From positions 1 through 64,000 of the forward strand of contig NZ_AUDG01000007.1 in assembly GCF_000425345.1 (NCBI RefSeq): a stretch of 64,000 nt of DNA. Reading direction: 5' to 3'. The stretch comes from Rheinheimera baltica DSM 14885 (GTDB lineage: Bacteria > Pseudomonadota > Gammaproteobacteria > Enterobacterales > Alteromonadaceae). Positions 29,401-37,414 of this stretch are shown one piece after another (position 1 is the first letter of the stretch; each line of letters begins with the position of its first letter). A model generated the notes under the pieces. It worked only from the letters and a program-made list of their open reading frames with translations. It had not been told where the DNA came from and did no database searches. Position numbers and translations under genes: made by a program.

Positions 29401-32400
29401 ATTAGACCAATACGTTGAGCTGCGCGAAATTAACGCCAATATTAAATCGCTATCTGCCGGCATTGCTAACCTTGCTGTGTCGCTTGTGGGCAATTACGGC
29501 AAGTTTAATGAAGACAACTACGGCGGTGAGCTGGGCACGGTTAAGCGGTTTGGTAACCAGGCGTTTGTTGATTTTACCCATAAGTTAGATCAGCTAAGCG
29601 GCGGCATTGTGGGTGCTGTAGATAAATTCTTAGGTGGTGCGCTATCGGACATTGCAGGCAGCATTATTGGCGGCATCAGCAAAACCACTAAAAAGCTGCT
29701 CGATTCCGGCATTAGCTTTGATGCCCAGGAACTGGGCGACATATTAGCCACTGGCCTGGTTGAGGGTAGCTATTACAATGTTGTGGAAACCACCAAGCGT
29801 AAGCTGTGGGGCTTGAGCAAAAAAACCAAGCAAAGCACTGAATACAGTGAGTTGGACAACGCCCTGGAAGCGGAGTTTGGCCGCATTTTCTCTTCTATTG
29901 GTAACTCTATTACCGCAGCAGTGGACATGCTGGGTGTTGATACCGCCAAGCTGTTAGAAAACTTTGTTATTGACCTGCCAGCGCTAAGCTTTAAAGACCT
30001 GAGCGGGGATGAGATACAAGCCGAGCTGGAGGCGATATTTAGCGCCCAGGCCGATTTGATGGTGCAGTACCTGGTACCGGCCATTGGCGAGTATCAGCAG
30101 ATGGGCGAAGGCTTGTATGAAACCTTGATCCGCGTTGCCCAGGAACAAGCGGTGTTTAACGCCCAGCTTGATGCGCTGGGGCTTGGCCTTAGCCGGTTTG
30201 GCGATGTTGCCGCAGAAACCCAAATTGCTATTGCCCAAAGCATTATTGAACTGATGGGAGGCATTGAAGAATTCCGCGATGCTACTTCACAGTATTTTTC
30301 TAGCTTTTATAGTGAAGCCGAGCAATTTGAGTATCTTAGTAAATCGTTAAGCCTGGCTGTTAGTGACCTGGGCGTTGCGTTGCCGGCCACCCGCGACGGT
30401 TTTAAAGATTTAATCAGTAGTATTGATATTACAACTGAAGCCGGTGCGGCGCTTTATGCCGCGCTAATGGCGCTGATACCGGGGCTGGATGCGTATTACA
30501 AATCGTTAGAGCAGCAAAAAGAAGCTGCCGAACGTGCCGCCGAAGCTGAGCGTAAATTAGCTGAGCAGCGCGCGGCGTATAACGCAAGCAACCAAAGCGA
30601 GTTGGCTCGTTTTGACATGAGCCCACTGCAGTTGGCGATAGACGATTTAAACAAATGGTACCGCGAAGCCGCTGCAGAAGCGCAGGAGCTGGGCGCTGAT
30701 ACGTCGTTGCTGTGGTCTATTTACAACAAGCGCAAAGAGAACCTGGCAGAAAAGACCCTGCAACAAGCAATCGACACAGCAAACAACGCCATGTCACGCT
30801 TAGTAGCAGATTATGCGCGGGCAAGCGATGCACTGCAAAGCACGCTGGAGCAACAAACCAATGCTATCAATGGCATGGTTAGCAGCATTGCAGGCACTAT
30901 TAGCAGCATTCAACAGACGCTACCGGGCTTTGATAACGTAGCGTTTTTACGTGGTCGGGTATCAGAATTGGCGGGCGGTGTTGGCAGTGGCAGCATTGAT
31001 GAGCAGTTAAGCAAAGCCGGCGAACTGCAAAGCGCAATACAGGCACGTTATAACGCTGAATTGGCAGCAAACCGCGAACTGCAAAGCGCAGCGCAAGGCC
31101 GTTATGATGCGCTGGCGGCGGAGCTAAGCACACTGCAAAGCGATTTTGAAGGCGCTGGAAACGCACTGCGTGATGCGTTTGACCAGGTTGTCGACCGTAT
31201 AGCCGGCGCGGCTAAGTCTGTAGCACAGACAGCAACACAAATTCGTTTATCTATGCCCGGCGCCAATGCAGCGGGTTATTATGCCAGCCTTGTAAGCAGC
31301 TTACGTGGCCAACTTGGCGGCGGTGATATTGATAGCCAGTTAACGCTGGTTAGTGAACTACAAAACGCAATACAGGCACGCTATAACGCGGAGCTGCAGC
31401 AGCTTGAGCAAGTGCAACAAGTGGCTGATGAGCAGTATCAACTGCAGCTAGACCAGTACAACACGGCATTAAGTACGTATCGAGAGCTGGCCAAAGCGGC
31501 TGAGGCGCTACGCGATGCGGCAGCGGCCCTGCAAATTGGTGATTTATCGCCATTAACCACTGGCGAACGCCTGCGCGAAACCCAAAGCCAACTGCAACAA
31601 GCGATGCAGGCGGCGCTTAGCGGTGATGCCAACGCGTATGCCGATGTGCAGCAGCTGGGGCAGCGCTATTTAGAACTTGCCCGCGACTTTAATCCGGCAA
31701 GCTACCAGGGCGCATTTGACTACATTACCGGTTTGTTTGACCAACTGGGCGGTACCACGTTTAGCGAGCCTACAGCACCCCGGCCGCACCCGGATACAAC
31801 ACAGTTTGAGCAACAGCAAATTAGCCTGGCAGAGGCCGCACTGGCGGAGCTGGCACAGCTGCAGCAGTTTACGCAAGCGCTTGAAGCTACAGCGGCGAAC
31901 ACGTTGCATAATGATTTAACCGCGCTGGAAAGCACTTATAACGCTAATACTGCCGCAGTAAATGCCCAAATGCAGCAGCTGCAAAACGAGCTGGTGGCAC
32001 TTGAGCAACAGCAAATTGTATTAGCCCAGGGCGCTATTAGTGAACTTGCTAGACTGCAGTCGACTGTGGCGGGCCTGCAAACGCTGGCAAATGCGGAGTA
32101 TGCAGCAGGTGTTGAAGCATTAAAGGCGCAATTTGCCAGCGATTCCGCCGCAATTACTGCAGTATTTGAGTCTGAACTGGCTGCGCTAAAACAGTTAATG
32201 CCGGCTGAAACTGATCGCGTTGTTGCTAAGCTGCAAGAGCAGATAGACGCGATTTATAAAATGAGCACTGACATTACTGGTGCAATACGCGAAACGCCAG
32301 CAGCTGAAGTAATTGTTACCATACCTGAAATTAAGGTTCCGCCAATCACGCTACCGCCAGAGCTGTTTGACCCTATTACTAAGCGGCCACCAGACACCAC

Positions 32401-32611
32401 GTGGCTAGACCCAACGCCAATTTTAAGCGATATACGTAAAGAGCTGCAGCAACAACGTGAGCAAACAGCAGATATAGCGCAACGCCAGCAATTTCTGCAA
32501 GAGCAGCAAAACCAGCAAATGGTGCAGCTAACAGAAGTAACAGAGCGTTTCGGCCGTGAAGTTGTTGATTTAAGTGCTGAGCAGCTAACCGCGAAGAGGG
32601 CCATTGCATGA
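26438..32611 (+). CDS. Tape measure protein
   Basis: This 2057-residue protein sets tail length and is ejected at infection. The N-terminal tape-measure domain covers about 1-260 (NWGQMASRIRQATESSEEYN; SIQSGRIEADAWQTIFGVMP). Hydrophobic segments lie near 297-320, 390-415 and 920-945. Long coiled coils fill the rest, with paired repeats at about 650-770 (KGQAEYELQKALAQFTGADP, KEYEIQKALAALKGADP) and 1478-1700 (ELQSAIQARYNAEL, ELQNAIQARYNAEL). It is among the longer tape measures; scaling from lambda (853 aa, 150 nm) suggests a tail around 300 nm if all of it counts. ATG 26438 is preferred to GTG 26426. Confidence 0.95.
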   Translation: MSDLALAIKLTTEGGQIVVKELTHIGQAAGTTNKELINTGAAGTAAKKGFDDAAGGANALNGYMNTLKTTAALVIGSFSAMQLIDTADNWGQMASRIRQATESSEEYNYVQQRMVDSANDTYRSITETREGFVMMSPILRDMNYNLSQSIDIVDSFSALLVTNAANAERGASAQAALTKSIQSGRIEADAWQTIFGVMPSILNNITNATGKTGAELRQLGVSGKLSITDLTNALLLGYEANLKAVEDMPTTVRDAMTKFNNVFSNYIGIQNEAKGTTAALADGIVYLSENLDTLVTIAGGVLAAAITRYTALTVIATGKTLIDISAKQAASAQALRLAQAQAIQTKATLVQVTAQSTYAAGSAQVIAATAAHEAAVKRLTIAQSAHATVGRSVLGLLGGPAGLALMAGVAATAFLTFYESSEDVRASLTDLQQPLDQLIDKYQKLNDDQRAAALVKWADAEQQAIVDTNVAFQDLIKSFGSWKFTGLNTEERSGLVRELAAAKQAGESLTPILKRVGEEAGVSPNTIEDWVKLAGKFADNKAAAEQAAKAIKAVNEASAAPAAEVKANLPTEENKELEKALLGVYNAQLLNATAVDDYGASLDGIDLELFKAEFIAAAKLPADAAAAIKRFAQQAQTAQANAASNTYSKELQAQIALLDIKLTKGQAEYELQKALAQFTGADPARLKQLEDELQLLQQKQALSADSDTLANLEKENDLLMVRLAQGEKEYEIQKALAALKGADPAVLEAIEAELRLRQDLTNQISISEEITSGAFNKALDEMSALSSAGNSFGDALTQAFGRVAQQIDGMAAAQVNYNQKLDELKKKRKEVEALEANDPARAKALIDIKNKEAALTKENFQAQLGQFSALSGAASQMFGEQSKEREALHKLEMAFGVAEIAMSMQKAGANALTAITSAFSAPFPLNFAAGAAMIAIMAGLGVFSGGSSASVPSAADRQASQGTGTVFGDTDAKSESIANALERIESLELDQYVELREINANIKSLSAGIANLAVSLVGNYGKFNEDNYGGELGTVKRFGNQAFVDFTHKLDQLSGGIVGAVDKFLGGALSDIAGSIIGGISKTTKKLLDSGISFDAQELGDILATGLVEGSYYNVVETTKRKLWGLSKKTKQSTEYSELDNALEAEFGRIFSSIGNSITAAVDMLGVDTAKLLENFVIDLPALSFKDLSGDEIQAELEAIFSAQADLMVQYLVPAIGEYQQMGEGLYETLIRVAQEQAVFNAQLDALGLGLSRFGDVAAETQIAIAQSIIELMGGIEEFRDATSQYFSSFYSEAEQFEYLSKSLSLAVSDLGVALPATRDGFKDLISSIDITTEAGAALYAALMALIPGLDAYYKSLEQQKEAAERAAEAERKLAEQRAAYNASNQSELARFDMSPLQLAIDDLNKWYREAAAEAQELGADTSLLWSIYNKRKENLAEKTLQQAIDTANNAMSRLVADYARASDALQSTLEQQTNAINGMVSSIAGTISSIQQTLPGFDNVAFLRGRVSELAGGVGSGSIDEQLSKAGELQSAIQARYNAELAANRELQSAAQGRYDALAAELSTLQSDFEGAGNALRDAFDQVVDRIAGAAKSVAQTATQIRLSMPGANAAGYYASLVSSLRGQLGGGDIDSQLTLVSELQNAIQARYNAELQQLEQVQQVADEQYQLQLDQYNTALSTYRELAKAAEALRDAAAALQIGDLSPLTTGERLRETQSQLQQAMQAALSGDANAYADVQQLGQRYLELARDFNPASYQGAFDYITGLFDQLGGTTFSEPTAPRPHPDTTQFEQQQISLAEAALAELAQLQQFTQALEATAANTLHNDLTALESTYNANTAAVNAQMQQLQNELVALEQQQIVLAQGAISELARLQSTVAGLQTLANAEYAAGVEALKAQFASDSAAITAVFESELAALKQLMPAETDRVVAKLQEQIDAIYKMSTDITGAIRETPAAEVIVTIPEIKVPPITLPPELFDPITKRPPDTTWLDPTPILSDIRKELQQQREQTADIAQRQQFLQEQQNQQMVQLTEVTERFGREVVDLSAEQLTAKRAIA

Positions 32612-34032
32612 CGTATGAGCAATGGTTAGCAACGGCGGGGTTGTACCGCTGTGTATTAGTAGAGCTGGATTATATTGATGCGGGTACACCGAAAACTGCC
32701 TATTTCAGCAGTGCCGCGTTTGTAAGTGCAGGCACAGATAGCCCGGCGCATACAGCGTATGATCCGTTTGTTATCGGTGGCATGGACTTTGAACGCAGCC
32801 TGGCGGAAGTTTTTACCGGCGCGACAAGCACCCGCACGGCTGATGTGGAGCTGGTTGCGATACCCGCCACCGCCTGGTTAGCTGGTGCTAAAGTCGCTGG
32901 CCAACAAATACGTGTTTACCTGGGCGATAAAGCTTGGCCAAAGGCCGATTTTGGCCAGGTGATAACCGGTATTTGTGATGGCATTTGGCCAGATGCCAAC
33001 AGTGTGCGGATTAAGTTTAAAGACATGGCCAAAGCACTGCAGCAGCCGGTATTAACCAGCCGCCATTCAAGCGGTGCGGCAAGTGGCGAGCTCAAACCGC
33101 TGTGTTTAGGTAGATGCTACAACATTAGCCCCCAGCTTATAGATTCCGGCAACCACATTTATATGTTTAACAGCGTTGCCAGCCAGGCGGTAACGGCCGT
33201 GCGTTTTAATGGTGATGTTGTTGCGCCCGCAGATTACACCGTGAATTTAGCCGCCGGTACCATTACGTTTAGTGTGTTCCCCATCGGCGACGTAACGATG
33301 GACGTCGACGGTGCAAAGATAGCCGGTACCTGGTTGCAATCTGCCAGCCAGATTATCGACTACTTGTGTGACCGTGTTGGCATTACTGCTGACATTAGCG
33401 GTTTGCAAGGCTATTTGCTTGGGCTGTATTTAACCGACGACACCCAGTTAAGCGCCGCCCTGGACGACATTTGTGCCAGCGTGGGCGGCTATTGGCTGTT
33501 TGACCGCCTGGGCCAGTTTACATGCCGCGCGTTTAACGGTGTGCCAGTAACACAAACTGCCGCCATTACCGACGACCAAAACCTGTACGCCAGCCGCCAG
33601 CCGCGCCGACGCATAACGCCGCTGCACGAGCTAACACTGGGCTATGCCCGCAACTGGACGCCATTAAATACCATTGCTGCCAGCATCTATGAAAACACGC
33701 CAGACATTGCAAAACGCCTGGCGGGTGAGGAACTAACCGTAACGCAATCGGCCCCAGCCGTGCTTACAGCGTATGCAGACGCGCAAACGCTGACCGTTAG
33801 CACACTAATAGTGGCGGAAGCTGATGCAAATACCGAAGCCAGCCGCCGCATGGCGCTAAGTGCTTTGCCGCGTTACGTGTACGAGACACAACAACTGGCC
33901 GCGCCGCTGCAATGGCAACTAGGCGATGGCGCGACATTACAAACCCCCGGTGTTAACGGCACCGCCGCAGTTATAACGAAACTGGCGGAAAACCCGCTAA
34001 AAGGAGTGGTACGCGTGGAGTTTTGGCAATGA
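32608..34032 (+). CDS. Tail tip/hub protein
   Basis: This 474-residue protein follows the tape measure (4-nt overlap). The start (YEQWLATAGLYRCVLVELDY), the conserved-looking VELVAIPATAWLAG and GQQIRVYLGDKAW, and the later YLCDRVGI and ALDDICASVGGYWLFDRLGQ look like the distal-tail and hub proteins of D3112/B3-like siphophages. The later region resembles a hub with beta-barrel parts. The exact equivalent in lambda (gpM, L or J) is unclear. Confidence 0.72.
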   Translation: MTYEQWLATAGLYRCVLVELDYIDAGTPKTAYFSSAAFVSAGTDSPAHTAYDPFVIGGMDFERSLAEVFTGATSTRTADVELVAIPATAWLAGAKVAGQQIRVYLGDKAWPKADFGQVITGICDGIWPDANSVRIKFKDMAKALQQPVLTSRHSSGAASGELKPLCLGRCYNISPQLIDSGNHIYMFNSVASQAVTAVRFNGDVVAPADYTVNLAAGTITFSVFPIGDVTMDVDGAKIAGTWLQSASQIIDYLCDRVGITADISGLQGYLLGLYLTDDTQLSAALDDICASVGGYWLFDRLGQFTCRAFNGVPVTQTAAITDDQNLYASRQPRRRITPLHELTLGYARNWTPLNTIAASIYENTPDIAKRLAGEELTVTQSAPAVLTAYADAQTLTVSTLIVAEADANTEASRRMALSALPRYVYETQQLAAPLQWQLGDGATLQTPGVNGTAAVITKLAENPLKGVVRVEFWQ

Positions 34033-34868
34033 GTAACGTTCGAATGGTGATCATCAATGAGTTTGATAGCGGTACCGTTGCGCAAAGCGTGGGTACAGCG
34101 GTTGCAAGCCTGCCTGCAAACAACATGCAAGCGTATAACAACAGCCGTATCTGGCGCAGCTTAACGGTGGCTAATTCAGTGCTGCAGGGTAATTTTGCCG
34201 ACATTAGCTTAATTAGCGCGTTTGTACTGTGGCGACATAACCTGACTAACGCCGCAACCATTCGCCTGCAACTGTACGCCAGCGCAAACCAAACCGGCAC
34301 AGTGGTGTATGACAGCGGCGACATTCCGGCAGTGCAGCAAATTACGTTTGGCGATTGGGATTGGCGCATTCAGCCAGTAGTGGCCAGCGCGCTGGATGAT
34401 TGGGCGGTACGTTATAGCCAGCTGTGGTTTGCTGCAGTATTTGCAGCAAGCTACAAAATTACCATTAAAGACCCGTTAAACGCCTCTGGCCAACTTGATG
34501 CAACCCGCATTTACATGGGCCGCCATTTTGAGCCTGCTGTGAATTTCAGCTATGGCCGCCAGTGGCAGCTAGGTAGTAATACACAGCAGCTGCGGACGGA
34601 CGATGGTTCACTGTTTACAACGCAATCGCCCACGTGGCGCACTAGCCAGTTTTCGCTGGATTATATAGATGAAGGCGACCGCGCAAACTTGATAAAAGCC
34701 CTGCGTTACGCCGGTACCAGCCGTGACTTTTTTATCAGCCTGTTCCCTGAGCAAGGCGGCCAAAAAGAAGTGGAAAACTCATTCGCGGCCAAGTTCAAAC
34801 AGCAGCCGGTTATTACCAATTCAGCTTTCAACAATAACAAAGCGCCACTTAGCGTGGAGGAATGCTAA
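34029..34868 (+). CDS. Minor tail protein, probably tip
   Basis: This 279-residue, beta-rich protein is coupled to the hub gene (ATGA). It includes SGTVAQSVGTAVASLPANNM at the start, LWFAAVFAASYKITIKDPLN and a C-terminal SQFSLDYIDEGDRANLIKAL, followed by FFISLFPEQGG. Similar proteins are found in transposable siphophages next to the fibre gene. The role in baseplate or fibre attachment is inferred from place. The start is ATG 34029, not the TTG at 34023. Confidence 0.65.
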   Translation: MSNVRMVIINEFDSGTVAQSVGTAVASLPANNMQAYNNSRIWRSLTVANSVLQGNFADISLISAFVLWRHNLTNAATIRLQLYASANQTGTVVYDSGDIPAVQQITFGDWDWRIQPVVASALDDWAVRYSQLWFAAVFAASYKITIKDPLNASGQLDATRIYMGRHFEPAVNFSYGRQWQLGSNTQQLRTDDGSLFTTQSPTWRTSQFSLDYIDEGDRANLIKALRYAGTSRDFFISLFPEQGGQKEVENSFAAKFKQQPVITNSAFNNNKAPLSVEEC

Positions 34869-34870
34869 CA

Positions 34871-36373
34871 ATGCAAAAATTACCCGTACCAAATATCACG
34901 CTTGATACCCAGGACCAGGGCAGCGCATTTCAGACCAAAATGAACAGCCTGGCCAGTGCCTGTAAAACGGCTGTTGAGGCGTATAACAATCAGGTTGATG
35001 CAGCTGAAACAGCTCAGCAATACAGTGACGCGGCGCAGCAAGCTCTGCTGGATGCGGATGTGACGCCGGTGTTGCGGCGAATGAATATGTTCACAGATGA
35101 GATGCCCTCAATTAGTTTAGATTTTGAACATGCTGACTATTACGGTTATGTACAGGGTAGCGGCATAGTTACTAAGCAGCTGAGCGATCTGATGCAAACA
35201 ACAAGGGACACGCCAGTTATTGGCCGAGGTTTGGCGGGATTTGAAAGTATTCCCGCAAACACTCCGATCATTGAACTTGACCCGGTTAAACATGCCGTTA
35301 TCGGATTGAAATCAGCAGCAGTTAGGGTCAATAAATTATTAAAGTCTAATGATTTTGCCGCATCTCAATGGATTAAAAGTGGTGCAACACCAACTGAAGC
35401 GTCGACTCCACCACCACTTGTCGGTGCAAAAGTGTGGCAGTTAACTGAGAATGCTACTGCTGGTGGTCATTACATCAAGCAAGACGTTTTATTAGAGGCC
35501 AATAAAACCTATAGCATCGTAGTAGTAGCAAAGCCCGCTGAACGTAATGAAATAGCGATTCAAACAGCATCGACAGGTAAATGGTTAACGCCCAAAATTT
35601 CAACAATAGATTTATTGGACGCTACTGTTATTGACGGTGATGGCAAAACAGCGCGCTTGTATGATGATTTTGTTGAAAGCTATATAACTGCCAATTATGG
35701 TGCTGCTGCAGGTTACGGAGGTGCGAATATTTATGTATCAAAGGATGGGCAGACGTCATATCAGGGTGATGGGGTTAGTTCCGTTGAGATTTTTACGGTT
35801 GATTTAGTTGAGGGGTCTATAGCAGGGCCTCCGATAATTACGGACACAGTTGCTCTTGCCACTGCAGCAGATAGTCATAGTTGCGCAGTAACTCATAATG
35901 GGAGCTTTACGATTTACGGCGAGTTCGATCTAAGTGACTATCCGGTTGATACGTTTGTTGCTTTATGTAGGCTTTCTGACTCTGCTAATACCGCGACCCG
36001 TGGAGCTGCAATAAGAATTGGTCGAACGTTGGCCGGCAATTTAACGGCCGTTGCTGCGGCCAGGGGAGCTGACGGCATACTAACCTCTATACCTGCATCA
36101 AATCAAAACTCTATTGTTGTTGGATCAAATAAAATGGCACTGTCATTTGATTCAAGAACACAGCAATTATCAATATCTCTGAACGGTGTCACAACAACCG
36201 GAAACGCAGAGAGCGCTGGATTTTTACAAACCTATGCAACGCATATGTTTCCAATTAGTAAAGTGAATATCACTTCAAACAACACGAACCCAGAAACCGT
36301 TCGCTGCAAGCGCTGCATCTTTTGGCCCTATCTGCTTAGTGCAGAATCTAGAAACAAATGGACATCTATATGA
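34871..36373 (+). CDS. Tail fibre/receptor-binding protein
   Basis: This is a 500-residue protein. The N-terminal 70 residues are helical (AFQTKMNSLASACKTAVEAY, then a QQYSDAAQQALLDAD coiled coil) and probably attach to the tail. From about 75 on, beta-rich domains resemble carbohydrate-binding or concanavalin-like modules (SFTIYGEFDLSDYPVDTFVA; MALSFDSRTQQLSISLNG). Base composition turns AT-rich here compared with the tail genes before it, as expected for a fast-changing host-range gene. GGAGG at 34856-34860 serves ATG 34871 best; ATG at 34862 is too close. Confidence 0.72.
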   Translation: MQKLPVPNITLDTQDQGSAFQTKMNSLASACKTAVEAYNNQVDAAETAQQYSDAAQQALLDADVTPVLRRMNMFTDEMPSISLDFEHADYYGYVQGSGIVTKQLSDLMQTTRDTPVIGRGLAGFESIPANTPIIELDPVKHAVIGLKSAAVRVNKLLKSNDFAASQWIKSGATPTEASTPPPLVGAKVWQLTENATAGGHYIKQDVLLEANKTYSIVVVAKPAERNEIAIQTASTGKWLTPKISTIDLLDATVIDGDGKTARLYDDFVESYITANYGAAAGYGGANIYVSKDGQTSYQGDGVSSVEIFTVDLVEGSIAGPPIITDTVALATAADSHSCAVTHNGSFTIYGEFDLSDYPVDTFVALCRLSDSANTATRGAAIRIGRTLAGNLTAVAAARGADGILTSIPASNQNSIVVGSNKMALSFDSRTQQLSISLNGVTTTGNAESAGFLQTYATHMFPISKVNITSNNTNPETVRCKRCIFWPYLLSAESRNKWTSI

Positions 36374-36837
36374 CAATCCGAATAGTAAATGTTGATGACA
36401 ACGGTGTGTTTATTAACTCGTCACGTCCATTGCTTGGTATGGATAGTTTTGTCTCGCTACCACTAACACCTATTGAGCAATTTTCGGGTGCAAAAACATA
36501 TTTTTATGTGTTCGCTGATGAAGAACAGGCAAAACAGCTGTTGAATTGGACGCTGGAAACTGGTTACCAACCGCAGTTTAAGGAGCCTAAATCAGTGCCT
36601 CAATCAATCACACGCCGCCAGGCTCGGCAACAACTGCTATTGATGGGTTTGCTAGATAATGTTGATCCAACAATTGCAGTAATACCAGATCAAACTGCAC
36701 GACGCATGGCTGAAATTTACTGGCAGGATGCAACAGACTTTGAGCGCGATAACCCTTACTTGCTAAGTATTGCAGCAGCGCTTGGGCTAACACCGGAGCA
36801 ACTCGACGATGCCTTTATAGCAGCGGAGGCGCTATGA
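36370..36837 (+). CDS. Tail fibre assembly-like protein
   Basis: This 155-residue protein behind the fibre gene (ATGA overlap) has an N-terminal beta-type domain. Its C-terminal ITRRQARQQLLLMGLLDNVD and YWQDATDFERDNPYLLSIAA blocks are shared with many small proteins encoded after tail fibres. It is probably a chaperone or small fibre-tip component. I use ATG 36370; 36358 lies inside the fibre gene. Confidence 0.72.
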   Translation: MTIRIVNVDDNGVFINSSRPLLGMDSFVSLPLTPIEQFSGAKTYFYVFADEEQAKQLLNWTLETGYQPQFKEPKSVPQSITRRQARQQLLLMGLLDNVDPTIAVIPDQTARRMAEIYWQDATDFERDNPYLLSIAAALGLTPEQLDDAFIAAEAL

Positions 36838-37220
36838 TTTTTTACGTCAATAAAATTAACGGCGTTATGATTGGTCGAAAAGTTCCTATGTTGCCCATTG
36901 CTGTAATAGAGAAACAATACAAAGGTGACAAAGGGCTGCGCGCGCATGAGATTGAACACATTAAGCAGTACTGCGTGTTGTTTGTTATCGTTGGTGCGTT
37001 AGGATCGCTGCTGACTAATGCTGCTATAGCTTTAGTCGCAGCAATGATGGCTCATGACGTGGCGTATACCGTAATAAGCAAATACAGATGCTGGGCGGAA
37101 GTGAAAGCATTTAAGAAGCAAATGCAATATGGCGTATCAATAGACAAAGCCGCCGCTGCACTTGCTGAACATTACAGACTCAAGTTGACAATAGAGGAAG
37201 CTAAAAAGCTGTTACAGTGA
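36834..37220 (+). CDS. Small HExxH metal-binding protein at the end of the tail genes
   Basis: This 128-residue protein has an HEIEH motif (AHEIEHIKQY, near residues 38-47), a hydrophobic helix (VLFVIVGALGSLLTNAAIAL) and a later WAEVKAFKKQM in which Glu could be a third zinc ligand. Similar small HExxH proteins occur next to tail-fibre genes of siphophages. Cleavage of a tail or host protein is possible, but a purely structural zinc role is not ruled out. It is the last phage gene, 110 bp before the predicted right end. Confidence 0.65.
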   Translation: MIFYVNKINGVMIGRKVPMLPIAVIEKQYKGDKGLRAHEIEHIKQYCVLFVIVGALGSLLTNAAIALVAAMMAHDVAYTVISKYRCWAEVKAFKKQMQYGVSIDKAAAALAEHYRLKLTIEEAKKLLQ

Positions 37221-37241
37221 TTGTGTATTTTGAAAAGTTGT

Positions 37242-37330
37242 TTCACTATGCGCAAGAATCAATTTTCGCAATTATCGCACAACAACCGCGTCAATTTTCG
37301 CGCGCCGCTTCATTATGCGTATTCTGATCA
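37242..37330. other. Right phage end with repeated transposase-site-like boxes
   Basis: Two boxes recur in the same orientation. TTCAYTATGCG is at 37242-37252 and 37309-37319. TCAATTTTCGC is at 37259-37269 and 37291-37301, with a 9/11 variant at 37268-37278. Their order is A-B-B'-B-A. Repeated end sites bound by transposase are the rule for Mu-like phages. The end is placed at CA 37329-37330 because phage ends of this group are TG...CA and the next six A/T bases already serve the host terminator. No matching boxes are seen at the left end of the window. Confidence 0.65.
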
Positions 37331-37361
37331 AAAAAGGCTGCTCATACACGATGAACAGCCT
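37330..37361 (-). terminator. Terminator of the DUF885 gene
   Basis: On the minus strand GGCTG/CAGCC plus TCAT/ATGA with one mismatch and a 5-nt loop form a stem, followed by six T (37330-37335). The T-run touches the predicted phage end. Confidence 0.75.
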
Positions 37362-37414
37362 TTATAAAACGTTAGGTGGACATAACGCCTACCTAATCAT
37401 TCGGCAACATGACA

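Larger units (their letters stand above)
342..37330. mobile_element. Mu-like (BcepMu-type) transposable prophage with siphovirus-like tail genes
   Basis: About 37 kb of phage genes lie between the IS256 copy and the host DUF885 gene. Seen directly: transposase A and ATPase B genes in a leftward early operon, a rightward repressor, then rightward lysis, head and tail genes ending at 37220. The size and divergent layout fit BcepMu-type transposable phages. There is no tail-sheath gene, but there is a tail tube gene, a frameshifted chaperone pair and a very long tape measure, so the particle should have a long non-contractile tail. The right end is placed at CA 37329-37330 because the next bases belong to the host terminator. 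The left end is not recognisable and may have been lost or displaced by the IS. All core genes look intact, apart from that unresolved left end. Confidence 0.85.

Noticed and set aside
28885-29493. Leftward 202-aa frame within the tape-measure gene
   Set aside because: Ser/Ala-rich shadow of coiled-coil coding sequence; the tape-measure frame is certain.
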